Shown: positions 36,492 through 51,900, numbered from the stretch's first letter. The stretch: DNA of 64,000 nucleotides from Loxodes magnus (GCA_946699065.1 CAMPDV010000225.1:372001-436000), one strand, 5' to 3'. The notes: generated from the letters alone by a model not told the origin. Numbers and translations: made by a program.

Positions 36492-39400
36492 TAACTTTTA
36501 AAAATAAACTAATTAAAAAGCCCATAAATAATATCCAAAACTATAAAAAATACTCATACTTGGGGAAATTAAAATAACCATAATAAAGCTTTTTTTATTC
36601 TACTGAAATTAATTTTAATATCTTTTTTCATTCAAAAAGATATAAAAAAATTATTTGAAAGTTTATAAAATTAGATTTAAAATCCTTTTTTTAAAGAATA
36701 TAAAGATTATTAATTATGAAACTTTCTTTTTACATGTCTCAGTTTATTATACATTTTAGATTAAAAATTATTTTTTATTTAAATAGAAAAAAATGAATTT
36801 AGATACTAATTTTCTGAAGTAAATTCGAGAAATTTATCTCTAATTTAAATTTTTTTTATTATAAACAAAATAATAATTATGTTTTTCGAAATTTTAGTAC
36901 TGTATTTTCTTCAATTTTAATAATATTAATATTTTTTATATTTATCTATGAATTCATATAGTATTTTAAATATTTAGAGATATAACATTAAAAAAAAAAA
37001 TTTAATTCCTATCACAGCAAAATTTTATTTTGGCTTAATAAATAAATATCAAATATAATAAAATATAAATGGAAAAAAAATCTAAAATATTGAAAATTTT
37101 ATTTTTATGCAAAAGAAATTTTTACAAGATTTATATAAATTATTTACTTAAAAACTTAATTCAAAGATTTTTAAATAAAATTAGATTATTATTTTGTAAA
37201 AATATCTTATTGCTAAAATTAAAATAATTTATAAAAATAAAAATTTAATTTTTAGTAAAATTTTAAAATAATTTCAAAAATTAAAAAACTTGGTGGATAT
37301 TTCATCATTGAAAAATATTTGCTTTTTATGTAAATTTTACTATAAGGTATAATTTAATAAATTAATTAATTTAGATCAATTCAAAATAATTAAATCGCTT
37401 TTTAAAACTTTTATAAATTTTTTATCTTACTACTTAAGAAAGATCAAATAAAAATATCTTGGATTTTAAAACTTTTTTAATTTCAAATATTCAAAATTCA
37501 ATAAAATTAAAAAAATAAATTTAAATTATTTTTTATTATATTAAAAAAGATAATAAAGTATATATCTTTTTTATTTACATATAATTATTAAACAAAAATA
37601 AAAAATAGTCCAAAATAAACTTAAATATTGAGTTTCTTATTTAGATTTTAGTTAAATTGATAAAAATTGAAAGTAACAATTTTGTGATAAATTTTTATTT
37701 TAAAATAGTTAAAAATAAGCACTCAACCACTTTTTATTATAATGAATTAAAAAACAGTTTGAATAAATTCAAAAAAATTTTCCTCAGTATATCTAGAAAT
37801 TTTATTTTAATTCCTGAAAATTAGAAGTTTAAAATTTGAAAAATAAAGGAAATTTTAAAGTAATCTTATAAAAAATAAGCTTGATTTTACTTTTCTATTT
37901 TTAATCTAAAATTAAAATTATATTAAAACTAGTTGACAAAAAATAATTATTTTATTTAATTCAACAGATCAAAATGATATGCTGAATAAAAATATATAAC
38001 AAAATTGAAAAAAAAAATTTTAACACTATTTATTTTAAAAAAAAAATAGGTAGTGAAATTGGTAAACTAAGAATATAAAATAAAACTAAAAAAGATTATT
38101 ATGGTATTTTAATAATTTAACAAATAATAATAAATATAAGTAGGTAAAAATTATGCTAATAAAAAAATTAAAAATTTAAGAAAAATAAAAAATAATTAAA
38201 AATTTAAGATGAAAAACGATATGAATTTGATTTTTTTAATACAATTAAAGTTATTTAAATAAAAAGGAGATAAGTTTAGAGAAGTTTTTTTTTTAAATGA
38301 TAAATAAAATAAATAACTAAACTTATTTAAATCGAATATTCAGAAAGTTGATGAAAAAATATAAAAGTTTGCAAATGTGTGCCTTTGAAAAAAAAACATA
38401 AACAAATTCCTAACCGAGCATTTTTTTAATTTTTATTTATATTATATTTTTCCATTTAATAAAAAAATTAATTTTTCAAAAATTTTGAAAATAATTATTT
38501 TAATTTCTTTGTTAAATAAATCAATATTTTAAATACAATTTCCCTCTGGGTATGGAATTAAAATTAAAGTTTTATTAAATTCTATTTTCTCAATTTTTTA
38601 AATAAAGATTCATTAAATTTAAAAATTTAAAGAAATAAAAAAGTTTAAAAATACTTAAAAAATTTTAAATATCAAAAATAAAAATGCCTTTAATTAAATC
38701 TTTTAGTTATTTAAATTATTTATTAGTATATAAATTAAAAAATTTTAGTTCGATTTAGTCTTAATTATTTTTTTTATTTTTCATTTAAATTTATTTATTT
38801 AGAAATTTTTTAATTGCAATTTTTAATATTGTTTAAAATATAAATTTTTTATATAAATTTGTATTAAAATTTTTTCTTCTTTATGTAATTTTTGTCTTTT
38901 TTTTGTTTTTATAATTTTTTCGAGTTTATTTTCATTAATCCTAAAAACATTTTTTATCTTTATACTTCTTTTAGATTAAATTATGAGCTTTTATAGTTTT
39001 TTGTTTTAAGCAATTATATCTTTTATAACTTTAAATTATTTTATTATTTAAAAAAATTTAAAATTTAAAAACATTTTTTGTTACAATGTCTTTCAAGATT
39101 TTTTCTTAAGATTAATTTTTTTTAATTTTCTAAATTTTTTTAATTTTATAAGACTTTATTTTTTGATATCTTTTTGACGCTTTTTTTTACATTTTAAAAT
39201 TAGATATAATTATAATTATATTTTTCTCATTTTTTAATTTGATTTATGTAAATAAATTATTTTATTTCTTCTACTGACTTCTATTTTTCAAATGTTCTTC
39301 CTTTTATTTATGTTTAGTTTTTTTACGATGCCTAAATTTTTCTTCTCTAAAATAATGGCTACTTTAAAGTTTTAATCATTTAAATTTATTTTGGACTTTA

Positions 39401-40214
39401 TGAAAAAATTTAGAAATTAGATTCTTTCAGATTAATATTCTAATAGATTTAAAATTATCCATTAATCAACCTCAGGCTCATTCAATTTTTTCACCGCAGA
39501 TTTTCATTTACCTTTAATTTAAAAAGAATCTATTCTTTGAGTCAGTTTGAAAATTTCTTTGTAAAATTTTTAAGCTTATAACTGAAACGTAATCAAGCTT
39601 AGCCTTTTTTTAGTTTTTCCACAATTTTAGATTCTTTGTCTTGTTGAAATTATTTGATTTCTTTGTTTCATACTAATTCTATTTGTTAAATATTTGCGAT
39701 ATTAGTCTATGTCTTCCTTTTATATATTCTTTTTATGCATTGATTTCTTTAAAATTAATCTAATTTTTTAATTCTTGATTGCTTGTTTTTTTTTATTATC
39801 CTCACATTTAGTATATTTTGTTTTATAGTAAAAATTGTTGCTTTTTTTGGGATTATCTAAATTAAATTTTAAGAATAAACTTTTTTAGAGCCAAAATTTT
39901 ATGTTATACTTCATTTCACTCAAATAGCTCGAATTTTTATTAACACTTTTAAATTGTTTCAATTAATCTGACTTTAAATACCTCTTTTCTACCTGATGTC
40001 AAATATTTTCTTATTAAAAATTATGATTATGCCTTAGCATTTATTTTAAAAGATCTATTAGGCAATCCTCTCTTATTTCTCCAATCATTTCTTAAAAAAC
40101 TTTATTTTTCTTTATTTTTCATTATTTCTACTTTTTTTTTTAAGAATTATTTATCTTATCATATATATCATTTAGATATATTTTAGTTAATGAATTTATG
40201 ATATATAATGAAAA
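36492..40214. other. Gene-poor, extremely AT-rich stretch
   Basis: About 3.7 kb of A/T runs and simple-sequence-like DNA. No reading frame has a composition I would accept, and there is no tRNA. It has a visibly lower G+C than the gene regions. It ends where the duplicated block around the HTH gene begins. Confidence 0.5.
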
Positions 40215-41170
40215 AAAATTACGCTATAAGTTTCATAAAAATGATGACTTCTGATATTTTAAAATGTATTGTCGCACATTTATATTTATAATTATATTTA
40301 CTTATTTACATAACTGTATATTTCTAATAAAATGCTTTTTTGACTTATAAGATATTTATGAATCTCTTTAATTAGAAATGGATTATTTAACAGTATGCTT
40401 CATATTTTAACTAATAGGCTAAGAGAGAAATACTTTCATGTTAATTAGATTTAATTATCCTTGCATTCCATTTTTTATTTAATAAACTTATTATTTAAGC
40501 AATAAATCTCTTCTCTAGTATAATGAAAAAGATAAATGTTTCTTATCTCATTTTAGATAACTAATAAAATCAAGTAGCTAGAGGACAAGGAGAAACGTTC
40601 TTGTCAGTTTATGATTTTAACCAATTTGACTTTGCAGAATTAATAGAAAAAATTATAAGTAATCTAGAAAGAAAATTTACTAAGTAAGAGATATAAAATT
40701 TACTAGTTCCTTCAAGAATCTATTTCAATAAGCAAGGAATATAAACTTATATTCTCACTTATAGAGGAACTGAAATAAAGCGATCATAACAATCTTTGAT
40801 TGATTATATTCCATTTAATAATCATATTGAAGTAACAATAGCTTTAATTAAATCTTTTAATCCAAATGAAAGCAAAAAGTCAACAACTAGAGCAAAAGAA
40901 AGACAATTAAAGGAGGTGGTCGAACTTGTATTATAATGGAGAAAATAATATAGTGGACTAAAAGATGTAGAAGGAAAATTGAAGCAAGTTAGTTTAGAAA
41001 AAGCAGCAAAAAATTTAGGAGTAGTAAGAAAAACGTTAGATGATTGGCTAAGTCAATTAAAATTAGGAATTTAAAATGGATTTAATTTTGAGAAGAACAA
41101 GAATAAATATATTACAGTGTTAAGAAGATTTAACAGAAATTATAAAGAGTCCATTTAGAATGCAAATGAA
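40215..41170 (+). repeat. Duplicated block, copy A (HTH gene and 300 bp upstream)
   Basis: The sequence from about 40215 recurs at about 63422 with a constant offset of 23207 bases and few differences, and the second copy runs off the window. Upstream of 40215 similarity fades quickly. The end of the repeat cannot be set, because the second copy is cut at 64000; the matching position here is 40793, so the end given is only a guess based on the coding part. Confidence 0.75.
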
Positions 41171-41623
41171 GAAGATCAAGAAGAACATTAGAAGAAAGAT
41201 TATGATATGGAGAATTATATTTATAAATAAATACGACAATTTAGTTTTATTGCTATAGTTATATTAAAAACGACTAATCAAAGGGATTTAATATTCCAAT
41301 CAAAAGAGCATTCTAAGCCTTTGTTTTAAAATTTCCTCAATTTTTTTTATTTATTATATTAAAGCTTTTAAAATTTTAATTTTTTTCCACTTTCTAGCTT
41401 TCTCCAACTGAATAATCTCCTACTGAATTATCTTGGTAGTATACAAAGAGTATCTATAGAGTAAATATTAAATCTTCTTTTACTAAGTTAATGCTTTTTA
41501 AATTATTTAAATTTGGACCTTTTAAATCTTACCGTAAAGTGTTTAAAACCTCAATTTCTTTGTTCTTGTGCTTCATATTTTCTTAAGAAATAAGAAAGTT
41601 AAATAAAAAATAAAGTATATTGA
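40523..41623 (+). CDS. Helix-turn-helix protein, possible transcription factor or transposase-derived (copy A)
   Basis: The frame begins at ATG 40523. The first 260 residues are well balanced: an N-terminal alpha/beta-looking region of about 115 residues (SYLILDNQQNQVARGQGE onward), then a basic linker, then a helix-turn-helix of Psq/CENP-B style at about 155-181 (LEKAAKNLGVVRKTLDDWLS), which should bind DNA. After about residue 260 the sequence turns into Leu/Asn-rich low-quality protein, yet the first in-frame TGA is only at 41621-41623 (366 residues). So the true end may be earlier, through an unrecognised intron or another kind of stop. No internal TGA at all. The upstream 300 bases are conserved in the second copy, which suggests a recent duplication that kept the promoter. 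Partners unknown. Confidence 0.6.
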
Positions 41624-44558
41624 AAAATATAATAAAAAAAAAAACATCTCAAATAGATTATTATAAATGCATCCATATATTTTAGTTAATTAAAAAGCTA
41701 TAATAATTATTTAAATTTAAGTATAAATAGATTAAGTTTATAAGCTTTTAGTTTAATACTTTATTATAAAGATATCTCTAAAATAATATTCTAAGCTCAT
41801 TATATTCTTAGGTAAAATTTAAATGTTTATTTTATATTTCATGTATAATCATTTGAAATTATATGAGAAGGTAATATTCATCTAAGCAATAAAAAATTAG
41901 TTTTGCTCCTTTGTTAGAAATAAAAAAATATAATCTTAATTTTAACCTTTTCTTAGTAATTTTAATGATTTTTATTTAAAATTCTTTTATATCCTTTAGT
42001 TATTTTTATATTTTCATGGTGCTAAATTTAAATTTTAATATCATATCTGAAAAAAGGATAAGCTAATATATTTGAAATAAGAGAAACTAATATTAGTTAG
42101 TTAATTATTGATGATAGATTATTTGATTTTGAAAGTTAAAATTAAAATTAATAATATAAGGATATAAAGAATAGTTAGATTTATATTTCATTATAACTTT
42201 AACTATTTTACTAAAATGATAAGTTATAATTATGAAAATAGGCTTCTCTATAATTTTTTATATTAAACATCCTTTTTACTAAATAATTATTCTCATTAGT
42301 TATTTCTGTTTATGCCTCTTTTTATTATTTTATTTTAAATAAATATCAAATTTAATATTAGCTAAAATAAAAGAAGCCTACTTTTAAATTTAAATAGATT
42401 GAAAATCAAAAAGTTTAATGCTAGATAAGAATAAATTTAGAAGAAATCTCATAAAATTTAGTTTAGATTAATTTTATTTTTAATGATAATTGAAATTAAG
42501 AATTTTTAATTATTTTTAGTAGTTAAAACTAAATAAGAGTATAGAAGCTTTTATAATATATGAACTTTTAGATTTAAATTATATAAAAGTCAAACAACTT
42601 TAGTGTAATAGAGAAAGAACACTTTTGTTTAAAATAAGCAAATATAATTAAATTACAACATTCACAGCTAACATGATTTTAAGATGCTTTGATATTATAC
42701 TCTAGGTTTTCTAGTATGTTTACTTTTTCGTAACCAGCAATCATGTTTGGTAAATCTCTAAATTATAATTATTTAAGTGTTGCTAAATTATTATTAATTA
42801 GATATGATTAAAAGAATTACTTATCAATCAATTTTTATTAATAGATAAAGAACTTATTTGCTATTAATAGAACTATATCTTTAATTTTATGATAAAGTTA
42901 TCTGATTTAAATAAGCACCTCACTGTTTATTATTTCTTATTCACTTAAAGATATTTTCTTGCTTTATTTCCTAATTTAGCTACACTTAAAATTATTAAAT
43001 TTAGAAGTTTGCATTGGCTCAATGTGGTTATATCAATCTATTTAATAAAGTATCATGCATTACTTATAAAAAAAAATTTAAATTTTGAAAATTTACTCAA
43101 GAGTCCTTAAGTTGATTGTTACTCTAAAAATAGTTTAAATTTATTACAAATAAAAGTTTAAGATTTTATCTCTAAAGCTTTGGAAAGAATGGATTATATT
43201 ATTATAAAGAAACTTATTTATCAAGTAAAGTCAATTCATTTTCAAGTCATTTATTCTGGATTGCTACCTAAAATTTACCTTTGATACCTAACAAATAATT
43301 TCATTTATTTAAATTTTTAATGCTGTATTAGTTTAAGGAGCTATTAATACAATTCATTTAATAACTGTAGCTTGAAAGAATTAAGAAAGAAATAGATAAA
43401 TCCAAGTAGCAAGATTTAACTACTTCATGCAACTATTTTAATAAGATTTTTAAATATTTTACTTTATAACTAAAGACCTAGAGTTTAAGTTCAATCTTAT
43501 ACAGTTGAAAGGATATTAAACTAGAAGAATAGATAGAAATAATCAATAATAAAGGATATAATAGACTTAATTCTTTTAAAATGGTGCTTCCTAATATTAA
43601 AAACAAATATCTTATCTAATTTAAATACTAAATCTAAATTATATTTGCAAATCCTTAAAGCTCTAGTAATAAAAGGAATAATTAGCTCCTTTTATTTATG
43701 ATGCTTTTAGAATTTAAATAAAAGACTTTTAAGATTTTTGTATTTTTCCTCTAACTATTATCAAGCATAAAAATACCTAAAATAATTGTAATTAAAATAA
43801 TAATTTTAAATAAATAATCACGCAAAGATTAACTATCTCATTTTTTTCTTAGCAATCTATCTTTAAGAGCTTGTAAAATTAGTTGATCAAAATCATAATT
43901 TAGAGAAACGGATTCAGATATTGGTGCAAAAATAAAACTAATTGCTTAAATGCAAAAATCAGAAAGAATATAATTATTTTAGGATAAAGAAAGAAACTTC
44001 AAAAAGTAAATACTAAAATGAGAATAGAATAAAATGAAAAAGAGTTTAAATAATTTTAAGTTGCTAAAAAATAGATTACTTGTCTTAAGTTTATAAAGCG
44101 TTGATTTCAAAATCTTAAGAATAAAAGATACTTAAAAGAATAGATAAAAGCTAGTAAATGAAGATTTAATCTTGCAAGAAATAGAAAATTATATAAAGTA
44201 AAACTGAAAATAACTCAAAATGAAAAAGATAGAAAAATTTAGAGTATGAAAAGAACTATCAAATACTTTTTTAGCATGGAAAATGAATTTATAAAGAATA
44301 AAATAAAAGGAGAGATTATTTCTAATTATTAAAAGTAGGATAATAAGAAAACATATAATTCTGAGGGTTACTTTGTTTATAGAATTGTTTTGCCAAGAGT
44401 TGAGTGAGAAAGAAGAAAGCTACTAATAGTTTGCAACTAAAAAATTCGGAATAAAATCTAATTATTTCAAAATGATTTATCTATTAATTATTAAATCCTT
44501 CATTTGTATTTATTATAATATATAATTGAAAGAAAAGTAAATTAATAATTTTCTAGCC
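41624..44558. other. AT-rich stretch, no firm gene
   Basis: About 2.9 kb. Around 43830-44360 a plus-strand frame looks like a basic coiled coil (LVKLVDQNHNLEKRIQILVQ), but it has no ATG and several TGA, so it is not called. Just to the left, a minus-strand frame of 79 residues at 41337-41576 (ATG to TGA, no internal TGA, begins MKHKNKEIEVLNTLRQDL) overlaps the doubtful 3' end of the HTH gene and may be a small gene. Confidence 0.35.
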
Positions 44559-47500
44559 TCAACTTTCTTTTTGCTAAGTTTCTTTAATCATATTTTATAA
44601 ATCAGCTTTATAACTTCTCTCTTCTATTTCATAATGAACTAAATCCTAAGACAAATCTTCAGCCTGCACATGAATATTTACCTTTAATAAAGAATTATCT
44701 TAATTCCTCGAATTTTCATTTATTTCTTTTTCATTTAACTATCTTGAAGATGTCATCATCAAAATATCAAATCTTTCCTAAGTTTGGTCATTAGTAACAT
44801 TTTTAAAATCTTAGGAAGAGCTTTAATTTTATCCTTCGTATTACCTCGTACTAACTTATTTCTTTTATTCTTAATCCTCTGTTTGTTACAGTTACTGTTA
44901 CTCTTTTTTCTATTTTCTCTTTTCTCTTATATCTTAAATTATTTCTTTTATCGTCACTATAAAGCAAATCAATATACCTATGAAAGTAATTGCACTAGTA
45001 GTAATTATTAATCCACACCCTGCTTAAAAAGTCTAATTAGAATTAATGTTTTCTAACTCCCTACTATTCTCATTTTATCCTATAGCATAGAAATAGAAAT
45101 TAAAAGAATATAGAATTGAAAGTCAAAATTCTTAAAATATATGGACATAGTTAAGTAATTTTGATTTGAAGGGCTTGCATTTAAGAATGTAAACTAGCTA
45201 AGATAAACTAGTAGCCAGACACAGAATTATCTAAGCTAAAGGGTAGCCTATCAACCCAATTAAAATAACTGATAGTAATATTCTTCTTATGAGAAAAATA
45301 GGGTAAAAGATTAAAGCTTTCCTTTCTAGTTTAAGTTCGTCGAATATAGGAAAGAATTTAGTAATATGTTGATCTATTATTTATTTTTAATCTTGATCAT
45401 CTGGAGTTATTTTATTCTTTATTTGGAAATATTTCTTAACTATTAAGAAAGATAAAACTATTCCAGTTAATTATAGAACCTAAAATAAATAACTTACTAG
45501 AATTAATACTGCAGTAAGAGTATTTACGGAGTAGAATGCATTTTAGAAGTTTGGATTGGAAATTTGAAGCATTGCTGAAAGTCCTATTTTTAAGTAAAAG
45601 AGGAAGTTTAGAGTAATTAAGAGTCTATAATGGAAGTACTTTAATCTTACTCTATTTAGGACTTAAAAGGAAGTTAGCTTTGAAAGTAAGTTTATAAAAG
45701 CATCAGCAAACAAAACTGAAATGATAAATATGTTATAAACAAGAGCATTAGAGGAATAAACGTAACTTTCATAACCCAAAACTCTTAGATTATAATTATT
45801 GATTTGCTGTTCTCCTGGATTGCTAATGATTTTTTATTATAGTCGATGAATGAAATTTTAGTTCTGCTCATAATAATAGGCTAGCAAAATATCTGGTTTT
45901 TCTACTTAAATATAAGCACTAGAGAAAAATAGCTCCGTTGCAATCATAAGAGTAAATCAGTTTGAAATTGAATTTTCTTGAGGTAAAAACAAAATTAGTG
46001 ATGTAGCGGTAGTAACTCCAGTAAGAATAGTTGCCCTTTCGATTTGCTAGAGTTGATGAATAGTTTATTTTACATTTTCTGATAATTCAAAGGTATTTAA
46101 GTCTATATCATCAGATTCATCATTTTTCTCATTTTCTTCCTCTTAGTTTGTTTCATTTTATTAGCTTGAGTTGTTTTAAGTTCCACTAAGATTATATGCA
46201 CATAAATTACTTTCATTAAGCATATATTGATCTATACAATTGTAACATATTGTTCCGTTTTCTGAGCATTCATTACAATTTTTGTCTATTTTTGAGCATG
46301 AAATACATTCTTAGTTCTTTGGAAAGAATCCTATTTCACATTCTAAGCACTACTTAATACTTTAATCACATTTGCTACAATTTTCAATCTCTTTACCACA
46401 AGACTCACATATCTTGTCTTAATTGTAATCTTATTCAGTTTCATCACATTTTTCTTTGCATGTATTCTAAGAAAGCTTTGTTTTACACAGTAAACATTTA
46501 GTCTAATTTTAACATAATATACAGTCTTTATGAATAGCATCACATGAAGAACAAGAATTTTGACTTGGAGTTTGATTAGCGAAACATTAATCACAAATAA
46601 GTTTTCTATTTTCTTCATGACATTTCTCACAATTTCCTATTATATAACTACAAGCTTAGCAAATATTATCTCCATCCATATCTTATTCATTATTAGGACA
46701 TGAATAAACACATTTATCCTAGGATATTTTATAGTTGCAAGGTTAGCAAACATTTTAAGAATCGGAAAAATAACCTTTTAAACAACTATCTAAGCACTAA
46801 TTGCCTTATAGTTTTTTAGGGTATAAACAACTAGAACAAAATTATCCATCTTAAGAACATTCACCACAAAATTCTATACTTAGAGAACATTTATCGCATT
46901 TTTTATCTTAGTTTACTCAATAGCCTTTATCACATAAATTACAAATAGTTCCTAGCTAATCACATTAAATACAATTAGAAATTGATTATCTACAAGGCTG
47001 GCATATTCCATCTTTGTCTAAATCTTACTCAGTTTCAGGGCATTGAATGTAACATTGTTTATCAATTTAACTTAATTTATAGGAATTTAAACAAGAAAGA
47101 CACTGAGAAGAATCACAATCTTAGCAATTTTGAGTAAAATCTGAGCAAGGTAAACACTAATCTTGTTAGTTACTCAAGTAAAACCCTTTCGTACATAAAG
47201 TACAATATAATCCATCTTCTGTACAATATTAACAATTTTAAATTTTAGCATTACAACTTTCACATATTCTATCATTATTAAAGTCTTGCTCTGTTATAGG
47301 ACATTTACTTAAGCATTAGTTGGAAGATAACTTTTATGGATAAGAACATTCTTAACAAATATTTTTATCTAAGCAACTTATACATAAAGGATCAATAATT
47401 GAGCATGAGGAACATTAAAAGTTGAAATCTATATAGAAGCCTTGTGGACATTTAGTACATTAAAGAATATTTTCTTAGCATTCTATACAATTTGAAATTT

Positions 47501-48977
47501 CTTAACTACAGTAGTTACATATTCTATCAGAATTTATATCTTATTCAGTTTTTGGGCAATTTAATGAGCATTTATTTAATTTTTACTCTAGCTTGTAAGG
47601 CAAACTACACTCGTTGCAAAAACTTCCTTCGTTTGAACATGCTTTACAATTTGAAGCTTAGCATGCGTAGCATTTTAAGTCGATTCCTATATAAAAACCA
47701 TCAGCGCACTTTGTACATTTTAAACCATCTTAAGTACATTCTATGCAATTTAAGATAGCTAAATTGCAAGGCTCACATATTTTATCTATATTTAGATCTT
47801 AATGAGTTGGAGGACAAGAATCTTAGCATAAGTTAAAATAAAGAAACTTTGTAGAACACTAAGTACAAGTAGCTTCATTTTAGCATGATTAGCAATCTTA
47901 CATAACATTGCAAGGTAAACAAATTCCTCCTTGCAAATATTATCCACTACTACATTAAGAGCAAATAGTTCCGGCATTATTACATTTTAAGCAATTAGGT
48001 AATACTTCATTACAAAGTTTACATTTATAATTATTATATTTATCTTATTATGTATTAGGGCAACTATCTTAGCAAGTTCCGTCTAAATTTAAATATTTAG
48101 TTGTTTAACATAAAGTACAAATAGAAGTACTAGAACAAGTTTAGCAAAAAGGTATATAATTATTGCATAATTCACATTAAAAAGGGTTAGTTGTAATAGA
48201 AGTAAATCCTTGATTACATTGGCAAGTTTTAGATTAGTCGATATGTTAATTAGATCTACAAGTTAAACAATTTGTATCTAAGTATCCGTTACAAGTAAGA
48301 CATCTATCATTACAAGGTTAGCATGGATTTACGAGTTGACTATCACAATAACCTATACAACTGAGAATACACGGACTTTGTAAAGAAAGATCTACGAATT
48401 CGTTTTGAGTAAATCATTTATTGTCAGTTCAAAATCTTACATCTTACATATAACCGAAATAATAGTAACCAGATGAAGATCCTAAAATTATTTAGGCATA
48501 CTAGGCAAAGAAAATATATCCTCCGTCATCAAAAGTTTAAGAATCGCAAAAATGATCATTTGGTGAATACATCCCTTTAGCATAACATCAATTAAAATGA
48601 GACTAATTCAGCTAAATCAAGAAAAAAATCCAAGAACTATCAATTATAAAACTCGAATTCTTTGCAACTTCGGGTTAAATTCCATAAATATAAGTAGTTT
48701 AAGAACTCAAGACAGAAAGATAGCAAAATGAAACAAACTAAGTACCTTCTACGATTAAAAAAATTGGCTAAATGTTTTCAGATAAGGGTTGTTGTTTGAA
48801 TCATCCAGTAGCAGCTCACGAAGTTTGAGAATTTGTGGAAGGATCATAGTTAAAATTATCAAATGTCGTTATATAAGAAAAAATATTTGAAAGTTAGATT
48901 GGATTTTCTTGACTTATGATTTGTAAAGTTTAAGAAAAAGTTTGGTGAATAACAATTACAAGTAGAAAGAAATACAT
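44559..48977 (-). CDS. Giant LamG-like, Cys-rich multi-membrane receptor, copy 2
   Basis: A frame of 1472 residues from ATG (complement of 48975-48977) to TGA (44559-44561), no intron or frameshift found. The layout is that of copy 1: signal peptide (MYFFLLVIVIHQTFSQ), LamG-like region, furin-like Cys-rich modules, about eight membrane segments and a cytoplasmic tail. Its membrane part is close to copy 1 (SISNWFTLM, EKPDILLAYYYEQNQN, LRVLGYESYVY), while its Cys-rich part is nearly identical to copy 3 at DNA level. Relative to copy 1 it lacks one Cys module just before the membrane region, which explains most of the 55-residue length difference. Trp-coding TGA occurs at the conserved positions (48801-48803 and 48816-48818). 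It is on the opposite strand to copies 1 and 3. Ligand unknown. Confidence 0.85.
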
Positions 48978-51900
48978 TTTTTTTAAAGCAATTAATTAAC
49001 TATAAACCTTTTAAATTTATTTTAATAAAAATTTAAATGGAAAGATAATTCATTAAACAGTGATATACTTATAAAGATTTGAAATAAAAAGACTAAATCC
49101 TTCAGATTCAAAAATATTAAGCTTCGAAATTAATGCAATAAATATTGTAGCTGGTAATCATTTTCATTATTTTATATTATTCTTTTAAAATTCAAACGAT
49201 ATCTATAAGAAAAATAAATTAGACTAAAGAATCGAAGAGATTGTCGGTATAGTTAAAGTTGTTTTCTTTAAAAATAAGCATCTTTATTTTATTTCATAAG
49301 CATTTAATAGATAAATAAAAAATGTTTCAGAAAGGTTATTTAAAATTATTATTGAGATAGGCAAATCTTAGATTTAATTATATCCTTCATTTAGCTTAAA
49401 TCATAATTATCACTTTATTTCTCCCTTTTATATAAGTTAGTATAAGTTTTTCGATATTTTAAATTATATCAATAATAAATTTTATTTTTAAGTCATTATT
49501 TTCGAGGAAATTTTCAGATATCCCCTAAAAAATTCAACTTTTTTATTTTTAAAATACATTATGGCAAAAAACTCTAAGCAAAATTTCTAAGGTTTAAGAA
49601 ATACTTTCAACTTAATTTAATTTTAATTTTAAACCAAGGGATAAAAATAGAAATGCTTATATAATTTTTAAATTACATTTCTAAACATTAAATTAAGTGA
49701 TTTTTATAAGTGTTATCTTAATTTTTTTAATTTCAATATCTCATTTTAATATATTAGGATTAAAGTTTAAATCTAATTTTTTAGTTTGATTTAAAACTTT
49801 ATAGATAATGATATAAGTTCTATTATCGAAAATTTCTATCTATTTGTCTGCTTTGATTACAAAGCATTTCTCAAAAAATTTAAAACTTATTTGTCTTATT
49901 TTTATAATCTATGAAGATGGTATTTTTTAATTAATAGTAGCCCTTTTTAATTACTTCTTGATTAAGATAAATGCTTAAACTTTCTAAATTAATTATAGTT
50001 ATTAATGTAACTATTTATTGGTTAAGCTTTTTAAAAATTTAAAAAAAGGTATTTAGTAAAGAAAATTCAGCAGCAAACAATAGAAAAAAGATAAAGACAA
50101 AATTAATTTAAAATTCTTCGACATCAATTTTTTTAATTTATGTTGATTACTTACTTCAAATAAAAATTCGAACGAATATAAAATCATGAATATCATGTTC
50201 AGATATAAAATTTTAAATATTAAAATATTTTATTAATTTATTATTTTAATTTCTATAAAGAGACTAAGCATTACTATTTTAAATTTTGAGTAAAGGCTAA
50301 AAAAATAATTGCTATAACTAAAACCAAATAGATTTTATATTTTATCTAATAGTTGTAATGAGTCACAAATAAATTTATACAATCTTTATAAATTATTATT
50401 ATTTCTAAATTTTAGAAAACTAACAAAACTCTATAAAACAATTAATTGTACTTTATTAACTTTTTTATTATTAAAAGCAAACTTTTTATTAATTATCTAG
50501 CTTATTCCAATCTTAAGCTTAATTGTTTTTTTATTTATGATACATTGCCACATCAATTTTGTTTCCAAGATTTATTAATTATAAATAAAAAAAATTTTAA
50601 TCTCATGAAAATGAAACTAAAAAAGGTTCTTTTACCCTAGATAAATAAACTTTGAAAAAATAATTTTTATAAAGAATTCTAAAAGAATTTAGCTGATGCT
50701 TTCAATCTTCTATAACTAAAGAAATTTACAAGAAAATATTTGTTATAATATAATAATTAGTATCAATAAAATAAATAGGATTATTTTACATCTTTAATAT
50801 ACTTCAAACTAATTTAATTTAAAGATAATTTACAATTATTTGTTTATATATATTTTAATTTAAAAAGCTATTAGAAAAATATAATAATTTTAATATAATA
50901 ATTTAGTTAATTAATACTATTTAATTTAAAATTATATCTACTTAATACTATTTAAATGCATATGCATTTAAATATTTAAAAAATGCTTAACAGTTTAAAT
51001 GTCTCATTAATTATTCATATTAAATAATATTTAAATCTTTATGTACATATAACAATCAGAAGAAATAAGAAAAATTATAATGAAACAATATTTTAAATTT
51101 AAATATTAAATAAATATAGTTGCATATTAAAATATAAATATATTTTTTAATTAAATATAATTAATATAGTTATGTAGTTAATGGTTCTAATATTGCTTAT
51201 AAAATAAATTTTTTAGCCTTATTAAAATAAATAAATCTTAGTAGTAAAGACAAGTTAAAATAGTAAATATAGGATTTAAAAATTATAAAATAAATAAAGA
51301 AAATATAGAATAATAAAAAATAAAAATATTATTTATATTTATATTTTTAATTATAATTTAGCGAAGATAAACTTAGATTCAAGTTTAAAAAGATAATAAA
51401 TAAAATTAAAAATTTTAGTTATTAAAATAGATTAATAATATTTTTAATATTTATATAATTTTACTTAATTTATCTTTCTAAAATTTTAAAATAAGTTGCA
51501 TATTTTAAATTTTAATTGTGAAAGTCATAAGAATCTGTGTATAATAATTTTGTTACTTAATGCTAGGCAATTAAAAATGATAGGATTGAAAAATGAATTT
51601 AGCTATAATATATTTGAAAGATTTGAAATAGGTTAAAAGTTTTGAATATCTTATTAACTATTCATATAAAAAATATACAAAGCTTGGATATTCGTGTATA
51701 TAGCAAATAAATTGAAAAGAGAAAGAATTATGAAATAATAAATATAAATATTGATATTTGATAAAGAGAGTTACAAACTAAAAAATAGATACATTTATTA
51801 AATTGAAAAGATATATAATATTTATATATGATTAAGGATTATACATTGCTTATAGATTAAATTTTATAAGATTTTGGTAAGTAAAAAGTTTTAAAGAAAA

